This document shows positions 7,341 through 15,253 of a DNA stretch of 25,324 bases, piece after piece; within the stretch, counting starts at the first letter, position 1; the number at the start of each line of letters is the position of its first letter. A program made the position numbers and the translations under genes. The stretch lies in the NCBI GenBank assembly GCA_002699335.1, contig PACG01000110.1:1-25324 (forward strand). Reading direction: 5' to 3'. The notes beneath the pieces are model-generated. The model worked only from the letters and a program-made list of their open reading frames with translations, did not search any database and was not told where the DNA came from. The DNA is from Candidatus Poribacteria bacterium (GTDB taxonomy: Bacteria; Poribacteria; WGA-4E; UBA9662).

Positions 7341-9004
7341 AGGTTAGGCATGCTCTCGCCAAAGTTTCCACTAGATCCCGCCAACCAAAGGCCGATGTAT
7401 GCTCGTACCAAGCTAAAGGTTACGTCGTTAACAGGCTAGTTGAACTGGCAGCAGGATCAAGCGTATGCTTGGTAGTTGGAATTACACTTTGGTTTTTCTG
7501 TATTTTGACTTTGGGTTGTACCCTCAACCCGTCAAGCCAAAAAATGCCTTGGCGTATTTCGGTTACTCATTATGCACAACAGGCACTGGAGATGGGAGAC
7601 GTGCGTCTAGCGATTTCAACCTTAACTCCTTACGTCCAGCAACTAGAAAATCGGCAAAACCCAGACTACCGGGCAGCTTGTCAAACATTGGGCTTGGCCC
7701 ACTATCAAGACTTAAACTATGCCAAAGCTGCCAGAAACTTTCAGCAGGCAGAAGTTGCATCCACAGAAGATGGAATTAAGACCATCTTCTCGGATTTCGA
7801 AAGTTCGGTTTCTTATGCAATTGCTTGCTCTGAACTGGGCGATTACCGGCGAGCGGTAACGGTCATGCGCCAGATCTTGTTGCACCAACCAATAAACCCG
7901 ATATCACTAGTAACGATTTCAGGTGACCAACCCAAAGACCCGGTTGATGGCCTGGTGCAGACACTGAAACAAGATTATATTAAACTCACTTGGAGATACC
8001 ATCAACAGGTAAAAGCTGCTATCGTTAATAAGTCGGCTAGAGCTAGGTCTACAGATCCAAACAAGGATATGACGGAGACAACAAATTGGCAGAGCTGCGT
8101 TGCGGTCTTGCCAATTGTCGAACTCGATCTTAAACCTCCCCGATTTCCAACTAAAGTGTTTCAGTATTTGATTGCAGATCTGCTACGAGGCCGTCAAGCG
8201 GAAGACGAGAAATTGGTAATTCCGATCGCGGTACTGGACCAGATTTTGAATCAAAATTTAGCAGACACACTATACTCCTTTCCTTTTGATATTCAACGAG
8301 GTGTAGATCTCGCCGGGCAGTTTGGCTTTTCAACTATTATCGTAACTGAATTGAGAGATGGTTCGTCGGTGCTTCAGTCATTGCCAAAAAACGACCAGTA
8401 CCTTTTATCATTAACGATACTAGATCTACAACAGGGCCAGGTATACGAATCGCCTATCTTAGAGGGGACAGAACAAGACTTAGCGGAGAAATTAGCTGCA
8501 CTGAGGGCTGAGATGCAGTCGGTAGGCCAGGTGTCCTCTGATAATGGACCCATCCAAAATGCTGAGGAACTATTTTATTTGGCTTGGGCAACCTGCTATT
8601 TCGAAACCCAACTTTATGGAATCGTTCAGCCATCACTTGGAGTTCAGAGTTCCATAGTGCGAATTGGCCAATACGTATCGCAATTATCGTCTGTTCCTCC
8701 ATCAATCGTTTTGCCCTTAGTCATGGCTCAAGAGATCAAAGGCATAGGTCTAGACTCGATACTAATCGGCTCTAATCAAATACAAAATACGCAGATGGAA
8801 ATATCCGATGCCATGGAAAAAAGTGGAGATATACAGACAGCACTAACCCGACGATATAACCAGCGGACAATTGCGGCAGCTTTATCGAATGAGATGATAA
8901 ATCGGTTAAATCAGCACTTCGAACAACCTTACGTTCGCGGAAACGGGAACCAGCACTTTCCGGGAACTGATATTCCTGTTTCTATCGGTCTAGTTGCTCG
9001 GTGA
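7337..9004 (+). CDS. Membrane-anchored TPR plus CsgG/TolB-N-like protein
   Basis: A 555-residue protein. A long N-terminal tail precedes a hydrophobic segment at about 41-60 ending in LTLGC61, which may be a signal peptide with lipidated Cys or a signal anchor. Residues about 75-190 hold TPR-like helices (YAQQALEMGDVRLAISTL, GLAHYQDLNYAKAARNF, YAIACSELGDYRRAV). Residues about 250-395 look like the alpha/beta fold shared by CsgG and TolB-N domains: CVAVLPIVEL, FQYLIADLL, then DLAGQFGFSTIIVTE, YLLSLTILDLQQGQVYE. The remainder is helical and unidentified. The start overlaps the upstream stop and its stop overlaps the next GTG, so translation is coupled on both sides. Confidence 0.6.
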   Translation: MKVRHALAKVSTRSRQPKADVCSYQAKGYVVNRLVELAAGSSVCLVVGITLWFFCILTLGCTLNPSSQKMPWRISVTHYAQQALEMGDVRLAISTLTPYVQQLENRQNPDYRAACQTLGLAHYQDLNYAKAARNFQQAEVASTEDGIKTIFSDFESSVSYAIACSELGDYRRAVTVMRQILLHQPINPISLVTISGDQPKDPVDGLVQTLKQDYIKLTWRYHQQVKAAIVNKSARARSTDPNKDMTETTNWQSCVAVLPIVELDLKPPRFPTKVFQYLIADLLRGRQAEDEKLVIPIAVLDQILNQNLADTLYSFPFDIQRGVDLAGQFGFSTIIVTELRDGSSVLQSLPKNDQYLLSLTILDLQQGQVYESPILEGTEQDLAEKLAALRAEMQSVGQVSSDNGPIQNAEELFYLAWATCYFETQLYGIVQPSLGVQSSIVRIGQYVSQLSSVPPSIVLPLVMAQEIKGIGLDSILIGSNQIQNTQMEISDAMEKSGDIQTALTRRYNQRTIAAALSNEMINRLNQHFEQPYVRGNGNQHFPGTDIPVSIGLVAR

Positions 9005-10341
9005 TGGTCAACTCTACTTCTCTGTTTACTATTCAAACAGTACCGATGTATGTGCATGTACATCGACTGGGTCACTTTTTTGTAACGACTGTTGGAACTG
9101 GCTATCAACTTTTGGTCTTTGTCTTTCTGCCAGTGGGTATATTGGGTATGTTACCAGGCCAACTATCGGAAGTGGTAGCTGGAAAATTAGTAATGGAGCA
9201 TGCCGATCGGCTCAGAACGGATCTCAGCTATCAGATATGGCGACTTCGGCAGACTAACAAAGATGGCATCCAGACTAACGAACTACGACAATTCGCTTGG
9301 CCTTGGATTTGGCGATCAAAGCTAAGGTTATCCGGGATCGACGCTAAGATAATGGTTGCATCTCGTTTAGCAACTATGCAAAAATCAGATCCAGATGGCA
9401 TGGCTACGAAGCAACAAATTTTGGGGTTAGGCGACACACAGATCGCAATGGATTACCAGTTTCAGCGAAGCCCCCGGTCGCTACGAAACTGGTATTTGGG
9501 GCTAGGCTTATCTTTACCCACCGGAAAAAGCCAATTACAACCGACTCAAGCGGATTTAGCAAACCAGTTTTATTCGGAAATCCTTAATTTCAAGGTCAGC
9601 CGGTTGGGTGAAGGTTTCAACGTCAACGGTTCTCTTTTCGCAACATACAAATTTGATGTGTTGCAACTAGCGATTGGAGGTAATTACTTAGCCAAAGGCC
9701 AATACCAGGTACTGCCAGGAAAGATCTATAATCCAGGAAATGAACTCCAATTTCAGACGGTTACCCTGTGGCAAGGACAAATCGCTGGCTGGCAAAATAG
9801 CTTCGGTGTTAGGGGCTACTCACCGGACCGGTTTGATCAGCAAATCTGGTTTCAACAGGGAATAGAAGTATTAGCTAATTCAATTTTGACCTTTCGTTTT
9901 CCAAAAGGACAGATTTTCATTGAACATCAGCTGACACACCGGCTCAAAAACCACCAACTGGAAGGACAACAGTTTGGGCTTCAATTGCGAAATACGAACA
10001 ACAATCTCCGTCGGTCTGCGTTCGGTGGCCGATACCGAGTATCACCGGTAACGCAAGTCAAACTTCAATATGAACGATTGTTTACGTTACCCAATGAAAA
10101 CAAAATGGGAAGATCTACAATTCGCAGCACCTCTTTTGAAACGGCAATACAGTTTCAAGATCACCTCTGGGCAAATTTCGGAATTGGCTTTGGACAAGGT
10201 GAGATTGTACCTATCGACTACCAACAGCCAGAAACTGAGAGCCTTGCGGGCAACCCGGATGGTTTAGAGAACCGGATTCAATTGAACGGTTTTAGTTTCT
10301 GGATCGGTTTGCGTCAGCAAGGTATCTTTGATTCAGACTAG
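9001..10341 (+). CDS. Predicted outer-membrane beta-barrel protein
   Basis: A 446-residue protein with no family I recognise. From GTG 9001 (ATG 9004 is equivalent) there is a hydrophobic stretch at about 31-50, plausibly a signal peptide; the ATG at 9046 would give a more normal signal length but lacks a ribosome-binding site. From about residue 150 onwards it is made of alternating polar and apolar strands with many Gly, Tyr, Gln and Asn (YLGLGLSLPTGK, FNVNGSLFATYKFD, LQLAIGGNYL, WFQQGIEVL, FGGRYRVS). Such composition suggests a porin-like barrel. A 7-bp inverted repeat at 9044-9050 and 9059-9065 overlaps the alternative start. It is coupled to the TPR gene by an overlapping stop. Confidence 0.6.
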   Translation: MMVNSTSLFTIQTVPMYVHVHRLGHFFVTTVGTGYQLLVFVFLPVGILGMLPGQLSEVVAGKLVMEHADRLRTDLSYQIWRLRQTNKDGIQTNELRQFAWPWIWRSKLRLSGIDAKIMVASRLATMQKSDPDGMATKQQILGLGDTQIAMDYQFQRSPRSLRNWYLGLGLSLPTGKSQLQPTQADLANQFYSEILNFKVSRLGEGFNVNGSLFATYKFDVLQLAIGGNYLAKGQYQVLPGKIYNPGNELQFQTVTLWQGQIAGWQNSFGVRGYSPDRFDQQIWFQQGIEVLANSILTFRFPKGQIFIEHQLTHRLKNHQLEGQQFGLQLRNTNNNLRRSAFGGRYRVSPVTQVKLQYERLFTLPNENKMGRSTIRSTSFETAIQFQDHLWANFGIGFGQGEIVPIDYQQPETESLAGNPDGLENRIQLNGFSFWIGLRQQGIFDSD

Positions 10342-10360
10342 ATCTACTCACAAGGCGGCC

Positions 10361-11287
10361 ATGATCAATATCTCTGGACAGACAAAAATCGTTGGAGTCA
10401 TTGGTGAGCCGGTTACTCATAGTCGCTCACCACAGATGCACAACGCGGCTATTGCGAAGCTGGGACTTAATTTCGCTTATCTGCCTTTCGAAGTTAAATT
10501 GCCAGATCTCGCTATGGCCATTCAGGGATTAAAGGCACTGCAAGTTGTCGGTGTCAACGTGACAATCCCGCATAAACAGAACGTGATGCCGTTGTTAGAT
10601 CATATTTCAACCGAAGCGCATTTGATTGGTGCTGTCAATACACTCGTCTTTGACCAGGATCAGATCTTTGGGCATAATACAGATGCGGAAGGCTTTATCC
10701 GTGCGATGCAGGAGGAAGCCAGCTTATTTGATTTACTAACCGGTGATGTAAGGGCTGTCGTTTTGGGTGCAGGTGGCGCTGCGCGTGCGGTTGTAACCGC
10801 TCTAGCCTTAAATAATGTAACCGAAATTACTATCGCTAACCGGACAGTTTCTAAGGCCGTCACTCTGGTTGAAAACCTAGAACCTAATTTACTACAGACA
10901 GATTTGCAGCTGTCCACCCGTTTGACCAGTGTCGAGATACAATCCTCCCAACTAGCAGATCTAATCGCTACTTGCGACTTGCTAGTCAATACCACTTCCG
11001 TTGGTATGGATAATACCGCTCAAGTAGACTTGTTCAACTTGGATTGCTTATCTGCCCGAACTATCGTCTACGATATTGTCTATACACCACCGGTTACACC
11101 TTTATTGAGAGTAGCTGAAGCCAGAGGTTGTCCGATAATCGGCGGGTTGGGGATGTTGGTTCATCAAGGCGCAATCGCCTTTGAGAAATGGACCGGTATT
11201 GAACCCAATATCGAAGTTATGCGAGAGGCACTGATCAAATCTTTAGGCTTATCTGCCAAACGGGGAAAAAAAAGTGAGGAAAAATAA
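10361..11287 (+). CDS. aroE: Shikimate dehydrogenase
   Basis: Reduces 3-dehydroshikimate to shikimate with NADPH in aromatic amino acid and folate/quinone synthesis. The start is ATG 10361 (308 residues), preceded by AAGGCGG; an upstream TTG at 10328 overlaps the barrel gene and adds non-family residues. Visible sites are the shikimate serines S21 and S23 (THSRSP), catalytic K72 (NVTIPHK), D108 (HNTDAEG), the NADP-binding loop GAGGA at 136-140, NTTSVGM, and the C-terminal GGLGMLVHQGAIAFE. Length is slightly above the usual 270-290. It lies in the same direction as, and 20 bases after, the envelope cassette, but is functionally unrelated to it. Confidence 0.95.
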   Translation: MINISGQTKIVGVIGEPVTHSRSPQMHNAAIAKLGLNFAYLPFEVKLPDLAMAIQGLKALQVVGVNVTIPHKQNVMPLLDHISTEAHLIGAVNTLVFDQDQIFGHNTDAEGFIRAMQEEASLFDLLTGDVRAVVLGAGGAARAVVTALALNNVTEITIANRTVSKAVTLVENLEPNLLQTDLQLSTRLTSVEIQSSQLADLIATCDLLVNTTSVGMDNTAQVDLFNLDCLSARTIVYDIVYTPPVTPLLRVAEARGCPIIGGLGMLVHQGAIAFEKWTGIEPNIEVMREALIKSLGLSAKRGKKSEEK

Positions 11288-11365
11288 GGCTCGTCTCGCT
11301 TTACTCGTTAATTTGTTAGCACGGTCTGTTATAAAGAACCTTCTTTTCTTAATCGAAACCATGGC

Positions 11366-11710
11366 ATGAGAAATATAGATTCACCATCATCCATTCATAC
11401 ATCTTCGTCATCTGATAGTGCCCAAGGCCCTGTAGCCGAATCTGCCCAGGCTGTTGAAGTCGATATTTTCAATGTCCACTACACTGTCAAACCACCAGAA
11501 AATCTAACGGTGGATGAAATACGGGAATTGGCAAACTATATCGATGGCTTGATGAGGAAGCTTGGCAGTGGACAAGGGACGAATGACCCGCTGAGCCGAG
11601 CAATTTTGGTCGCCCTTAACCTAGCAGCTCAAATGAGTAGCAACCAGGTCGATTCAGAAGCGGAAATACATCGCATTATTGCTAAACTTGACCAAGTTCT
11701 AAGTCAATAG
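11366..11710 (+). CDS. zapA: Cell division protein ZapA
   Basis: A 114-residue ZapA-family protein that bundles FtsZ filaments at the division ring. Residues about 1-30 are a Ser-rich tail; the domain runs from 31 (VDIFNVHYTVKPPENLT) through EIRELANYIDGLMRKL and DPLSRAILVALNLAAQM, ending in a coiled-coil segment. A TATAAA at 11330-11335 might be a -10 box but has no good -35. The ATG at 11361 runs into a stop after two codons, so ATG 11366 is used. It is the last intact gene before the relic region. Confidence 0.85.
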   Translation: MRNIDSPSSIHTSSSSDSAQGPVAESAQAVEVDIFNVHYTVKPPENLTVDEIRELANYIDGLMRKLGSGQGTNDPLSRAILVALNLAAQMSSNQVDSEAEIHRIIAKLDQVLSQ

Positions 11711-11949
11711 GCCTTTTCATTTCTGGAAGCGAACTCGGCTGATTCGTGAACAAGGACCTGGGCTAGCCCGGGGTAAAGTGCAAGCGTCTGATCTTTGGTT
11801 AAGGTAGACTCCGAAACTCGCTAGCAAAAGATCAATGCCGTAACCTGTCCACAACTTGTAAATACACCTAATTATATATCATTATGGATTAGCGAATCAG
11901 AGCAGAATCAAGTAAGTGGCCTCCGAGGAAGCAAGAAGTAACAAAGTGA
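11711..11949 (+). other. Intergenic stretch after zapA
   Basis: No coding region is recognised. Two local foldable parts are seen. AGCGA and TCGG at 11728-11738 pair with CCGA and TCGCT at 11811-11822 across a small internal loop. CCTGGGC at 11757-11763 pairs with GCCCGGG at 11766-11772. Downstream of zapA is where the 6S RNA gene lies in many bacteria, but the fold is too short and too weak to call it. Confidence 0.3.
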
Positions 11950-12511
11950 GTAAGAAATACATATAGGTTTAACCACCGAAGAACGGGCTGATCTAGAAGA
12001 TGGATTCCGGGGTCGTGAAATGGGGGGCATCAAATAAAACGGATTTAGATTTTACTGCGAGTTGATGAAGACGGTACCGATAACCAGATAGCAGAAGTTA
12101 GGTATAAGGCGGTTAACAGTAGGAAGAGTTCGTCGCCAGTTTGTGCCGTCTGGTGTGGAAGAAGCGAGAGTCAACCGTCGACCTTGATGAAAATATGTGC
12201 GTAAATTAGATGGACGAGTCGAAGTTCATTTGATAAGACCTACGCCTAAGGGTATGGGCGTTGGAGTTTACGCTTGCTAGCCCACCAATTGGTCTAGATC
12301 GAAGATTTGGAATTAGAGAGCATTTCGCTTCGCACGAAGCCGTGGGTCAAACGTAAAACAAACCAACTCTAGCCCTGGCGTCGGCGGCAGGGGAATTTCG
12401 CCCCGACAAAGTGTGGAATTTATCCATCGGATGGAAGACATTTTGGATGTTTATCATTCCGACTACGATCCAGACTGTCCGACGGTTTGTTTCGACGAAA
12501 GCAGCAAGCAA
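11950..12511 (+). pseudogene. IS630-type transposase relic
   Basis: Decayed plus-strand transposase spread over several frames with in-frame stops. Recognisable pieces in order are: LTTEERADLEDGFRGRE near 11970-12020; LLRVDEDGTDNQIAE near 12053-12096; TVGRVRRQFVPSGVEEARV near 12115-12174, in another frame; RKLDGRVEVHLI near 12199-12234; HRMEDILDVY and PYDP-like YDPDCPTVCFDESSKQ at about 12428-12511. These follow the order of IS630-family proteins: N-terminal HTH domain, then the start of the DDE domain at CFDE. The later two-thirds of the catalytic domain is missing; the sequence passes directly into a cytochrome relic. No terminal inverted repeats were found. Confidence 0.8.
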
Positions 12512-13003
12512 TTTGTGACCCTTGCCATGCGCCAGAACCTGTGTTGTTAACAGGATTTGGGAAGATACCGAAACTGCGAGATCCCAATCGAGAATCTGGA
12601 GTTTCTTGCTTATCTTGTCATCTGGGCCAAAACAGAACCATGAACGGCCCTGAAGAAAGTTTGCCTGCTGCGTTTCATGGCGATATGACCGCCCCCAATT
12701 AGGCTCAAGATCCGATACTGCGGTGTGCTACCTGTCACGGCCAAGTTCGTGTGATGGTACACAATCAGGTCGCCAGTTTACGGAGTGTCCGCTAAACGGC
12801 AGAACAAAAATTGCGCTACCTGCCACATCTGGCTATCAGGCGTAAGCAGAGTCTCAGAGTTACACAGCTATCGAAAGACGCAAGCACACATGGGAGGAAG
12901 TCGAAGTAAATCGCTGTTGAAACAGTCGGATAGGCCGGTAAGAGTAACAGTGATTAACGAAACAGAACATATCTTGCCCGGAGATGGATTGAGAGCCATT
13001 TAG
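12512..13003 (+). pseudogene. Multihaem c-type cytochrome relic
   Basis: A fragment with four haem-binding CxxCH motifs: CDPCH at 12514-12528, CLSCH at 12607-12621, CATCH at 12724-12738 and CATCH at 12812-12826. The first two and the third share one frame but are separated by a TAG at 12700-12702; the fourth is in another frame, so there is also a frameshift. The text around them (HAPEPVLLTG, RESGVSCLSCH, then PVRVTVINETEHILPGDG, which resembles the VxVTNxxxGHxxPTG motif) matches periplasmic multihaem cytochromes of the cytochrome c554-like kind. The N-terminus is lost at the transposase junction and the C-terminus is lost before nadD. A lost periplasmic electron carrier is inferred. Confidence 0.75.
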
Positions 13004-13033
13004 AACGGCTGAAACCCTAAAGGTTATCTGTCG

Positions 13034-13061
13034 TTGACACACTTAGTGGCACTAGTACAAT
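13034..13061 (+). promoter_or_regulatory. Sigma-70-type promoter of the nadD operon
   Basis: A perfect -35 TTGACA at 13034-13039 and a -10 TACAAT at 13056-13061 are separated by 16 bases. The predicted start site near 13068 gives a leader of about 33 bases before nadD. It lies at the tail of the cytochrome relic. Confidence 0.75.
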
Positions 13062-13100
13062 CACCATTAGCAGGGGTGTCGACGTGAGCGAACAGCACAG

Positions 13101-13682
13101 ATGAAAATAGGGATCATGGGTGGTACATTTAATCCGATTCACCTGGCACATCTCATCAGTGCTGAGCAAATTCGCCAAAGGTTATCCTTCGACCAGATTT
13201 TGTTTATTCCATCAGCGCGGCCGCCACATAAACCACCTGACGGTATTATCGATCCTGAACACCGGTATCGGATGACCCGGTTAGCAATTGCCGACAATCC
13301 ACACTTTTCGGTTTCTCGGATTGAAGTTGACCGACAAGGTCAATCCTATGCCATCCAAACCTTTCAAGAGTTGCAAGCTAATTACGGCGCTGATTGTGAA
13401 CTGGCCTGGATCATTGGGGCTGACGCGCTGATTGAGTTTAAGATCTGGAAGGATTATGATCGGCTACTTAATATCTGCCGTTTCATCGCAACGACTCGCC
13501 CCAACTATCCTCTATCGACAGTACCGTCAGAAATTATCAAGCGGGTCGATATTTTTGAAATTCCCGAAATCGAAATTTCAGCCACCGATATTCGGCAACG
13601 CATTAGATCTGGTCAATCGATTCGTTACCTGGTACCATCACCTGTCGCTGTCTATATTCAGAGACATCACTTGTACCGTTAG
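13101..13682 (+). CDS. nadD: Nicotinate-nucleotide adenylyltransferase
   Basis: Adenylates nicotinate mononucleotide to form deamido-NAD. At 193 residues it has the usual length. The nucleotidyltransferase motif GGTFNPIHLAH holds H14 and H17; then come SARPPHK, HRYRMTRLAI, WIIGADAL, and the C-terminal ISATDIR (160-165 region) that stands for the family's ISSTxIR. The only sensible start is ATG 13101, since an upstream GTG at 13084 hits a stop. No strong Shine-Dalgarno precedes it. It leads a four-gene unit; nadD followed by yqeK is a common pairing in bacteria. Confidence 0.95.
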   Translation: MKIGIMGGTFNPIHLAHLISAEQIRQRLSFDQILFIPSARPPHKPPDGIIDPEHRYRMTRLAIADNPHFSVSRIEVDRQGQSYAIQTFQELQANYGADCELAWIIGADALIEFKIWKDYDRLLNICRFIATTRPNYPLSTVPSEIIKRVDIFEIPEIEISATDIRQRIRSGQSIRYLVPSPVAVYIQRHHLYR

Positions 13683-13693
13683 GAGTTGTTATT

Positions 13694-13963
13694 TTGGAAT
13701 CTCGCTGTAGTATCTGTGGCCAATCCTACACTTTCGATTACCAACCTGGCGATGGGTTACCACCCTATTTCCCATTTTGTAGCCAACGATGCAAGACAGT
13801 TGATCTCGGCAAATGGCTTGATGGTGAGTATCGGATCAGCATTTCCTTGCCCAATAGTGAAATAATGACCACGGAGGAGAAAAAGATTCTAGCCCAATAT
13901 CTTCTAGCAGAGGGCGAAGTCGATGAGGTCATCGGCAATGAGGAGATCGATGAGGGAGATTGA
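13694..13963 (+). CDS. yacG: DNA gyrase inhibitor YacG-like zinc protein
   Basis: An 89-residue protein with the YacG zinc site: C5 and C8 (CSIC), C29 and C33 (FCSQRC), followed by the conserved KTVDLGKWLDGEYRI. In E. coli YacG binds GyrB and protects against gyrase excess; this is known of the family. The C-terminal half is acidic. The start is TTG 13694 with AGGAG at 13681-13685, eight bases away. It lies 11 bases after nadD and overlaps the next gene by 14 bases. Confidence 0.85.
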   Translation: MESRCSICGQSYTFDYQPGDGLPPYFPFCSQRCKTVDLGKWLDGEYRISISLPNSEIMTTEEKKILAQYLLAEGEVDEVIGNEEIDEGD

Positions 13964-14429
13964 GCGTAAGTTTCTGGTCGTTGGCGATGAATGGCGTAAA
14001 TTGGCCACAGGTGACCATTTTCGTCAAGGTTATTTGAATCATAGAGCAGGAGTCACTGTACGCGTGCGGCAAGCAGGACAACGCGCGTTTCTAACGATTA
14101 AAAGCCAGCCTACCGGAATTATCCGTACGGAATACGAATATCCAATTCCAGTAGCCGACGCAGAGCATCTGCTAACTGAGTTATGTCAACAACCACTGAT
14201 CGATAAGCATCGATATCGAGTTTGTATTCGAGATTTCGTTTGGGAAATCGATGAATTTCACGGGTCAAACCAAGGATTAATTCTAGCAGAAGTAGAATTG
14301 AGTAGTGAAGATCAAGCCTTCCAAAAACCGGATTGGATTGGTCAAGAAGTTAGTGCGGATCCACGATATGGCAACGCTAGCTTAGTCGACTATCCATATC
14401 GATCTTGGCCTGAGAATGGAAACGACTGA
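13950..14429 (+). CDS. CYTH-domain triphosphatase-like protein
   Basis: A 159-residue CYTH (TTM) protein. The N-terminal ExExK metal-triphosphate signature is REIERKFLV with E3, E5 and K7. It continues with GYLNHRAGVTVRVRQAG and AFLTIKSQPTGIIRTEYEY, the typical Arg/Lys-lined tunnel strands, and ends with EIDEFHG and EVELSSE. Family members hydrolyse inorganic tripolyphosphate or thiamine triphosphate; which applies is unknown. ATG 13950 is chosen because the family starts there and AGGAG sits at 13941-13945; the ATG at 13923 adds nine unrelated residues. It overlaps yacG by 14 bases and the next gene by 14. Confidence 0.88.
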   Translation: MREIERKFLVVGDEWRKLATGDHFRQGYLNHRAGVTVRVRQAGQRAFLTIKSQPTGIIRTEYEYPIPVADAEHLLTELCQQPLIDKHRYRVCIRDFVWEIDEFHGSNQGLILAEVELSSEDQAFQKPDWIGQEVSADPRYGNASLVDYPYRSWPENGND

Positions 14430-14982
14430 CATCCTCGACTTCCTACGACAGAAACTAAAACCGAAACGACTGAAACATGTCCTTTCGGTTCGAGATACTG
14501 CGGCCTCTATTGCCCCACAGTATGGGGTAGACCAACAACAAATAGAATTAGCAGCATTGCTTCACGATTGCGCCAAATGGATGACCGATGGCGAACTCCT
14601 GACCACGTGCCAGCGACACCAGATTGTACCGGATCTAATTGAGGAACAGAATCCTTCGTTGCTCCATGCCAAGGTAGGGGCAACTCTGGCTAGCGACCGG
14701 TTTGGCATTGTAGATCGATCTGTTTTGCAAGCCGTTTCGGTACATACAACTGGTATGGCAAAGATGTCCACCTTAGACAAAGTCCTTTTTGTGGCTGATT
14801 ATTGTGAGCCGAACCGTTCTTATCCGGCCATAACTGAAGTGAGAAAACTAGCGACCGTGGATTTAAACCGTGCCGCTTTTGAAGTCGCGCGGCAGAAACT
14901 AGAACGACAACTGGTGGCGAAGCAAATGATCCACCCGCAGTCGGTCACTGCCTTCAACGATCTACTGACTCAGATTTCTTAA
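14416..14982 (+). CDS. yqeK: HD-domain bis(nucleosyl)-tetraphosphatase YqeK
   Basis: A 188-residue HD phosphohydrolase that in YqeK proteins cleaves diadenosine tetraphosphate symmetrically. Metal ligands fit H21 (KHVLSV), H50 and D51 (LLHDCAKW), H84 (LLHAKVG), H110 (VSVHTTG) and D128 (FVADYCEPNR). Length and motif order match the family. It overlaps the CYTH gene by 14 bases and ends the nadD unit. A weak 7-bp stem (14986-15007) follows but is AT-rich and is not a convincing terminator. Confidence 0.92.
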   Translation: METTDILDFLRQKLKPKRLKHVLSVRDTAASIAPQYGVDQQQIELAALLHDCAKWMTDGELLTTCQRHQIVPDLIEEQNPSLLHAKVGATLASDRFGIVDRSVLQAVSVHTTGMAKMSTLDKVLFVADYCEPNRSYPAITEVRKLATVDLNRAAFEVARQKLERQLVAKQMIHPQSVTAFNDLLTQIS

Positions 14983-15169
14983 GATTAACTTACACCGTTC
15001 TAAGTTACCAACCTCACTACGCTGCGGATTAAGTACAAGTTTTTGTTTAAGTCACTAGCCAGTTTCCAGAGTTTTAACATCGATTTTAGTTTGTGTTAAC
15101 ATGCGAGTAAACCCCTTGATAAGCTTGGAAATGAAGTATTAAACATACTCTAAGTAGGCTTATTGCCAC

Positions 15170-15199
15170 TTGACACGTCCAAATAATATACTGTAAAAT
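15170..15199 (+). promoter_or_regulatory. Sigma-70-type promoter of the XRE-TPR gene
   Basis: A perfect -35 TTGACA at 15170-15175 and a -10 TAAAAT at 15194-15199 are separated by 18 bases. The predicted start near 15206 leaves a leader of about 48 bases. The 271-base gap between yqeK and this gene shows nothing else definite. Confidence 0.75.
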
Positions 15200-15210
15200 A
15201 AAGCGCTTTA
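15199..15210. promoter_or_regulatory. Palindromic operator candidate at the start site
   Basis: TAAAGCGCTTTA is a perfect 12-bp palindrome overlapping the -10 end and the expected transcription start. Its position suits repression. It could be the autoregulatory site of the XRE protein encoded next; its AAAGCGCTTT core also resembles LacI-family half-sites. Confidence 0.5.
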
Positions 15211-15253
15211 GAATCTAATAGAAATGCTGTTTTTTTGACCAGGAGGCCATGTT

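Noticed and set aside
11330..11335. TATAAA upstream of zapA as a promoter
   Set aside because: No acceptable -35 at a normal distance; zapA can be read with aroE.
12487..12702. Open frame of 71 codons with two CxxCH motifs, as a small cytochrome
   Set aside because: It has no signal peptide, begins inside transposase text, and the same cytochrome text continues past its stop and into another frame; it is part of a relic.
14986..15007. TAACTTA/TAAGTTA stem after yqeK as a terminator
   Set aside because: AT-only seven-base stem with an eight-base loop and no T run; too weak.
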